Made by a program: the position numbers and the translations under genes. 6,260 bases of DNA from Deltaproteobacteria bacterium. GTDB taxonomy: Bacteria; Desulfobacterota; DSM-4660; Desulfatiglandales; HGW-15. This document shows, piece after piece, positions 1 through 3,314 of this stretch. Position 1 is the stretch's first letter. Every line of letters begins with the position of its first letter. The notes under the pieces are model-generated. The model searched no databases, was not told the DNA's origin, and saw only the letters and a program-made list of their open reading frames with translations. The stretch lies in the NCBI GenBank assembly GCA_016926135.1, contig JAFGPH010000217.1:1-6260 (forward strand), read 5' to 3'.

Positions 1-5
1 ATCAA

Positions 6-69
6 CGCTCATGCTGAGGTATCGAAGCATGAGCGGAGCATTCACCCTTCGATACCTCAGGGCGAACGG
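6..69. repeat. Pair of REP-like palindromic repeats in inverted orientation
   Basis: The first unit (6-36) folds as a perfect 9-bp stem, CGCTCATGC (6-14) with GCATGAGCG (27-35), around a 12-nt loop containing TGAGGTATCGA. The second unit (45-69, ending CAGGGCGAACGG) carries the reverse complement of that loop and flank. As a result CTGAGGTATCGAAG (14-27) also pairs perfectly with CTTCGATACCTCAG (47-60), and the two folds exclude each other. The CTTCGA...CTCAGG.CGAACGG style resembles dispersed extragenic palindromes seen in many Proteobacteria-like genomes; that link is from memory. It probably lies downstream of, or between, genes left of the window. A role in termination or mRNA end protection is possible but not shown. 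Confidence 0.7.
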
Positions 70-139
70 CAGCATGACCGATCTGTGAAGGTTATTTCCT
101 GACAAGCCCTTAGGGCGCTCTGCTGTGGTGTCTCAGATC

Positions 140-235
140 AGTTGCGGTCCTGTGAGACCACCCCCCACGGCCATCACCATCCATGAACGCCATCGCTCAG
201 AGGGCCTGGGGGGGTGGTCGTTCAGGCCGCAACTA
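140..235. repeat. Long-armed palindromic repeat, copy A
   Basis: The ends are AGTTGCGG (140-147) and CCGCAACT (227-234), perfect inverted repeats. Inside them GAGACCACCCCCC pairs with GGGGGGGTGGTC, so the element folds into one long imperfect hairpin with arms of about 30 nt. The apical part contains GAACGCCATC (186-195), which recurs in copy B. It has no plausible coding content. The palindromic form and the direct second copy 243 bp away fit a MITE-like or REP-like dispersed element, or a structured RNA. No known family is recognised. Confidence 0.75.
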
Positions 236-382
236 TTCCTCCCATGCCTCTAACACGGGACCAGGGTTCTGCACTTTGCACAAGCAGCCCCAGGCTGCGA
301 CCCCTGAAACGGGCTACAGTCCTGTCCCTGCAACGGCAAAAGCTTCGATACTACGGGGCGGTAATGGGCACTGTAAAAGATG
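236..382. other. Non-coding spacer between the two palindromic repeats
   Basis: This 147-bp stretch separates repeat copies A and B. Short open frames cross it on both strands, but none has a ribosome-binding site or family resemblance, and all run into the repeats. One small perfect stem, GCAGCC/GGCTGC with a CCA loop, lies at 284-298. No tRNA, promoter or gene is recognised here. Confidence 0.5.
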
Positions 383-479
383 AGTTGCGGCGCTGAGAGA
401 CCACCCCCCCAGGCCCTCATCATCACAGAACGCCATCTCCGGGAGGGCCCTGGGGGGGTGGCCGTCCAGGCCGCAACTA
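383..479. repeat. Long-armed palindromic repeat, copy B, overlapping a stop codon
   Basis: This is a direct copy of the element at 140-235. It has the same AGTTGCGG/CCGCAACT ends (383-390, 471-478), the same C7/G7 arms (404-411 and 451-458 area) and the same internal GAACGCCATC (428-437). Its right end CAACTA contains the complement of the TAG stop codon of the minus-strand regulator gene (477-479), so the hairpin starts immediately at the end of that gene. Read on the minus strand, the hairpin is followed by CATCTTTTA, a weak U-run. It could therefore act as a terminator or 3'-end stabiliser of the regulator mRNA. Some arm mismatches (A opposite C on plus-strand RNA) would become G-U wobble pairs on minus-strand RNA. 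Confidence 0.75.
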
Positions 480-1823
480 CTTTTTCGGCGCATCGAGACC
501 CAACCGCCTCATCTTGCGCCAGAGGGTGGTGGGATGGATGCTCATCTGGGCGGCCGTCTGAGCGCGGTTCCATTGATTTCGCCTCAATGCCTCATAGATG
601 AAGCTTCTCTCCACATCCCCCCAGGAGACACTGTCTTCCCGGTCCTGTTTCTTTTCGGAACCCTGATCCGCCGGCTTGAGATACTCGGGCAGGTGTTCCA
701 TGCGGATCAGGCTGTTCTTGCATACCACCGTGGCGTATTCGACGATGTTCTCCAGTTCCCGCACATTTCCCGGAAAGTCGTGGGACATGAGCCGGGGCAG
801 GACGTCGGGAGAAAAACCCTGTACGTCTTTTCCCGCAAGCCGGCTGTACTTGTTCAGGAAATGCTCCATCAGGAGGGGGATATCCTCCTTCCGCTCCCTC
901 AAGGGCGGGATGAGGAGTCTGGCCACGTTGATCCTGTAGTAGAGATCCTGACGAAACTTTCCCTCCTCGAGGAGATCTTCCAGGTTCTTGTTCGTAGCCG
1001 CCACGATTCGCACATCGGCCTTTGCGGACCTTGTGCTTCCCAGAGGCTCGTAAAGCCGGTCCTGGAGCACCCTCAGCAACCGCACTTGCAGGCCGGGGGA
1101 GATGTCCCCGATTTCGTCCAGAAGGAGGGTTCCCCCTTCAGCCAGGGCCAGGCGACCTGGCTTGTCCTTGAAAGCGGTGCTGTGCGCGCCTTTCTTGTAG
1201 CCGAAGAGCTCCGACTCCAGCAGTGTCTCGGGCAAGGAGCCGCAATTGACAACGATCATCGGTCCCCTTTTCCGCGGGCTGAGGGAATGGATGGCCTTGG
1301 CAAAAAGTTCCTTCCCTGTGCCGCTCTCCCCCTCCAGCAAGACCGTGGTGTCGCTTTCCGCCACCGACTCGATCATGCGGAAGAGACGCTGCATTTCCTT
1401 GTTCTTGCTAATGATGTCCTGGAACGAGTGTCGTCGCGACAGTTCCTTGCGCAGTTCCTCCATCACGCTCAGGTCTCGGAACGTCTCGACACCGCCGATA
1501 ATCTTCCCGTGCTCATCCTTCAGGAGGGCCGTTGAAATGCTCACCGGAACCTGATCGCCATGAGGATTGACAATGTATATGGCCTGGTTGACCACGGGCT
1601 CACCGGTGGCCATGGTATGCTTCAGGGAACATCGCTTTTCGCAGATGCTGGCCCTGAAAACCTCCCAGCAGAAACGTCCAATGGCTTCTTCCTTGTGGAT
1701 CCCGGTGATCTTCTCCGCAGAACGATTGAAGGATGTGACTCTCTGTTCGGAGTCCACGGTGAAAACACCGTCCGCAATGCTGTCCAGAATGATCTGGGTC
1801 TGATTTTCAATTGGTCTGGCCAT
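477..1823 (-). CDS. PAS-domain AAA+ enhancer-binding regulator with Fis-type HTH (variant GAFTGA loop)
   Basis: The 448-residue protein has the architecture of a one-component bacterial enhancer-binding protein. A PAS domain (about 8-118) is followed by a short helical linker (118-133) and an AAA+ ATPase (about 136-370). The ATPase has Walker A GESGTGKE (165-172), Walker B LLLDEIGD (233-240), a likely arginine-finger segment FRQDLYYRINV (290-300) and sensor II FPGNVRELEN (350-359). The C-terminal Fis-type helix-turn-helix (about 402-443) has PTTLWRKMRRLGL as recognition helix. There is no receiver domain, so the signal probably enters through PAS, which carries C52, C61 and C65. The sigma-54 contact loop normally reading GAFTGA is GAHSTA (212-217). 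The ATG is preceded by AGGA (1834-1837) ten bases upstream, and the PAS domain begins directly after it. It is divergent from the metF-like operon, which has a sigma-54 promoter, so it is the likely local activator (inference). Confidence 0.93.
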   Translation of the reverse strand: MARPIENQTQIILDSIADGVFTVDSEQRVTSFNRSAEKITGIHKEEAIGRFCWEVFRASICEKRCSLKHTMATGEPVVNQAIYIVNPHGDQVPVSISTALLKDEHGKIIGGVETFRDLSVMEELRKELSRRHSFQDIISKNKEMQRLFRMIESVAESDTTVLLEGESGTGKELFAKAIHSLSPRKRGPMIVVNCGSLPETLLESELFGYKKGAHSTAFKDKPGRLALAEGGTLLLDEIGDISPGLQVRLLRVLQDRLYEPLGSTRSAKADVRIVAATNKNLEDLLEEGKFRQDLYYRINVARLLIPPLRERKEDIPLLMEHFLNKYSRLAGKDVQGFSPDVLPRLMSHDFPGNVRELENIVEYATVVCKNSLIRMEHLPEYLKPADQGSEKKQDREDSVSWGDVERSFIYEALRRNQWNRAQTAAQMSIHPTTLWRKMRRLGLDAPKK

Positions 1824-1876
1824 AAATCAGAAATCCTGAATGAGTGTGATTTGGGCAAACGTTTTATCTGTTTCAT

Positions 1877-1905
1877 AACATAATCCTGCCACTGCGTTTC
1901 TGCAA
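1877..1905 (-). promoter_or_regulatory. Candidate sigma-70-type promoter of the regulator gene
   Basis: On the minus strand a TTGCAG -35-like hexamer (1900-1905) and a TATGTT -10-like hexamer (1877-1882) are separated by 17 bp. They would give a leader of roughly 45 nt before the ATG at 1823. The hexamers match consensus only partly, so this is a weak call. Confidence 0.3.
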
Positions 1906-1942
1906 CACCTATCGTACATCATTTGCCACAGCGCAATATTCA

Positions 1943-1954
1943 GTCCTTCAGGAC
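1943..1954. promoter_or_regulatory. Candidate upstream activator site (GTCCT-N2-AGGAC palindrome)
   Basis: A 12-bp palindrome, GTCCT-TC-AGGAC, is centred about 110 bp upstream of the start predicted from the sigma-54 promoter. That is within the usual range for enhancer-binding sites, and a Fis-type HTH dimer would need a dyad. It is a single copy, so the assignment is speculative. Confidence 0.3.
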
Positions 1955-1975
1955 CGCGAAGACCTGATCCCTTTG

Positions 1976-1987
1976 TTGTTGTAACAA
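1976..1987. promoter_or_regulatory. Candidate operator (TTGTT-N2-AACAA palindrome)
   Basis: A dyad of two 5-bp arms, TTGTT-GT-AACAA, is centred about 80 bp upstream of the predicted start. It begins an A+T-rich stretch (about 1976-2015) that could be bendable DNA between an enhancer and the promoter. It has the same 5-2-5 geometry as the dyad at 1943-1954 but a different sequence. Confidence 0.25.
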
Positions 1988-2034
1988 TTCGATATAAATT
2001 AGGAAATCTGGAAAATGCCCCTTGCCATCCAATC

Positions 2035-2050
2035 TGGCATGCCTTATGCT
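2035..2050 (+). promoter_or_regulatory. Sigma-54 (-24/-12) promoter of the metF-hdrA operon
   Basis: TGGCATG-CCTT-ATGCT matches the consensus TGGCAYR-N4-TTGCW at every specified position except one (A for the first T of TTGC). The invariant GG (2036-2037) and GC (2048-2049) have the required spacing. Transcription should start near 2061 and read rightward. The divergent neighbour encodes an enhancer-binding-type regulator, which supports the call. No other promoter of comparable quality was seen before metF. Confidence 0.8.
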
Positions 2051-2061
2051 TAGGTCATCAT

Positions 2062-2345
2062 ACTTAATTGGTGGTCACCCCGAAATGAGGGGTTTCCGCT
2101 CGGGATCCATCCGTCTCGGACGGAGACCACACCACTTGACAAACACCACTCAAAACGATTAACAAGGGTATTCTGCCGCAGGTCAGTGTTTTCTGCCGAC
2201 AGACGCAGGTTGAGTGCAGAAATGCTTGACCCGAAAAGGACGGGCACCCACCGGAGACTTGCGATCAATGAGACAGTCTTGGCTCTTGAGACAGAGGGAC
2301 TTTTCATGGAGTCCGTTTTGGTCTTAAAGGACGGAGAGGGGACTT
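2062..2345 (+). other. Long untranslated leader of the metF-hdrA operon
   Basis: About 285 nt separate the predicted sigma-54 start from the metF-like ATG. Two small perfect stem-loops lie early in it: ACCCC/GGGGT (2077-2081 with 2089-2093) and TCCGTC/GACGGA with a TCG loop (2110-2124). Further on, TTCTGCCG occurs twice exactly 20 bp apart (2171-2178 and 2191-2198), each followed by GCAGGT (2178-2183 and 2205-2210). No terminator with a U-run and no known riboswitch consensus is recognised. A 25-codon frame (2085-2162) and a 63-codon frame (2186-2377) exist but lack convincing ribosome-binding sites. Confidence 0.5.
2333..2341 (+). promoter_or_regulatory. Ribosome-binding site of the metF-like gene
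   Basis: The purine-rich GGAGAGGGG begins with a GGAG core nine bases before the ATG at 2346. It fixes the start, since earlier in-frame starts with such a site were not seen. Confidence 0.8.
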
Positions 2346-3218
2346 ATGAGTTTTCAAAAACGGTTGTCATCAGGTGAATTTGTCGTCCTGGCCCAGATGA
2401 ACACGCCCAAAGGTGTAAACATCTCCGAGATGGTAAACAACGCTCGGCGCATCAAGGAGCGAGTCCATGGGGTTGTCATCCCCGACATGGACAACGGGGT
2501 CATGCGAATGACCGCCCTGGCGGGCGGCGTTCTTGCGCGCCAGCAGGGCCTGGAGCCGATCATCCATGTCTACGGCAGGGACAAGAACAGAATGGCTCTC
2601 CAGGGAGACCTCCTGGGGGCTTATGTCCTGGGCATTCAGACCCTCATGGTGGTTCGCGGAGAGGATATGTCCTGCGGCGATCACGTGAATGCAAAGCCGG
2701 TGGACGACCTGGACCCCATGGGTCTTTTTTCCGCGATCCGTTCCCTGGAAAAGGGAACCGACTTGGCGGGCTTTGAACTTGACGGCAAACCCAGCTTCAC
2801 GGTCGGTTGCACCATGGGGCCTTTTACGGATGAGAAGACGCTGATGATCGAGCTTGAAGCGGCCCGGCTGAAGGTTGAAATGGGGGCCCGGTTCATGATC
2901 ACGCCACCCGTTTTCGATCTCGATCGTTTCGCCTCGTTCATGGAGAAGGCGAAGGGACTGGGGGTGCCCATCATTCCCACGGTGTTCCTGCTGAAGACGG
3001 TGGGGATCGCCAGGTACATGGCCACCTATGAACCAGGAGCGTTCATCCCGGAACACCTCATCACGCGCATGCGCCAAGCCAAAGATCGGGAACTGGAGGG
3101 CTTTGTCATCGCCGGCGAAACCATCAAGAACCTTAGGGGCCTTGCACAAGGAGTCCAGATTGTGACCCTTGGATGGGAACACCGGCTCCCCACCATTCTG
3201 GACTATGCGGATCTCTGA
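2346..3218 (+). CDS. metF: MetF-like methylenetetrahydrofolate reductase family protein, active-site variant
   Basis: The 290-residue protein has the length and single TIM-barrel layout of bacterial MetF, the FAD enzyme that interconverts 5,10-methylene- and 5-methyltetrahydrofolate. Recognisable family segments are the N-terminal PKG turn (21-23), RDKNRMALQGDLLGA (78-92), the flavin-side segment MVVRGEDMSCGDH (101-113), the barrel strand FMITPPVFD (183-191) and the C-terminal LGWEHRLPTIL (275-285). Aligned by eye to E. coli MetF, the catalytic Glu28 falls on Q17, Asp120 on E106 and the folate-contacting Gln183 on P187. The fold is therefore clear but the exact reaction is not. The gene follows a sigma-54 promoter and precedes an HdrA-type gene by 96 bp. 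This resembles acetogen clusters where MetF works with Hdr subunits, so electrons are probably exchanged with that partner rather than with NAD(P)H directly (inference). The zinc protein MetV is not in the window. A non-folate or paralogous role is the alternative. Confidence 0.85.
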   Translation: MSFQKRLSSGEFVVLAQMNTPKGVNISEMVNNARRIKERVHGVVIPDMDNGVMRMTALAGGVLARQQGLEPIIHVYGRDKNRMALQGDLLGAYVLGIQTLMVVRGEDMSCGDHVNAKPVDDLDPMGLFSAIRSLEKGTDLAGFELDGKPSFTVGCTMGPFTDEKTLMIELEAARLKVEMGARFMITPPVFDLDRFASFMEKAKGLGVPIIPTVFLLKTVGIARYMATYEPGAFIPEHLITRMRQAKDRELEGFVIAGETIKNLRGLAQGVQIVTLGWEHRLPTILDYADL

Positions 3219-3255
3219 GGCACTTCCTCTCACGACAGGAAGAAAAACACACGCA

Positions 3256-3296
3256 CTCGGAGCGCGAAAAGGTGAGGACTCCGAGGTTCTGAGTCC
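3256..3296 (+). other. Mutually exclusive hairpins between metF and hdrA
   Basis: In the 96-bp gap, CTCGGAG (3256-3262) pairs perfectly with CTCCGAG (3279-3285), while GGACTC (3276-3281) pairs perfectly with GAGTCC (3291-3296). The two stems share bases and cannot form together. There is no U-run, so a terminator is unlikely. mRNA processing or translational tuning of the downstream gene is possible. Confidence 0.4.
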
Positions 3297-3303
3297 AACA
3301 GCC

Positions 3304-3313
3304 AGGGAAGAGG
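3304..3313 (+). promoter_or_regulatory. Ribosome-binding site of the hdrA-like gene
   Basis: AGGGAAGAGG lies just before the ATG at 3315. The AGGG core leaves a seven-base spacer, which favours this start over the in-frame ATG at 3330, whose upstream site is poor. Confidence 0.65.
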
Positions 3314-3314
3314 C

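Noticed and set aside
1..476. CRISPR array or tRNA in the left intergenic region
   Set aside because: The repeats are only two long palindromes with unequal interior, not short repeats with regular spacers, and no cloverleaf was found.
534..1535. Plus-strand open frame opposite the regulator gene
   Set aside because: It has no recognisable domain, and the minus-strand frame has complete PAS, AAA+ and HTH motifs.
1886..1896. GCCACTG string resembling the B12-box of cobalamin riboswitches
   Set aside because: It is an isolated heptamer upstream of the predicted transcription start, with no other conserved cobalamin elements.
2009..2025. Second TGG...TTGC sigma-54-like match just upstream
   Set aside because: The GG-GC spacing is two bases too long, which is not tolerated in -24/-12 promoters.
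2085..2162. 25-codon leader ORF after the predicted start site
   Set aside because: The upstream region has no clear Shine-Dalgarno, the start lies inside a stem-loop, and codon content (no regulatory run of one amino acid) does not suggest attenuation.
2186..2377. 63-codon GTG-start frame overlapping the metF-like start
   Set aside because: No ribosome-binding site precedes it, there is no family resemblance, and it overlaps the start of a well-supported gene.
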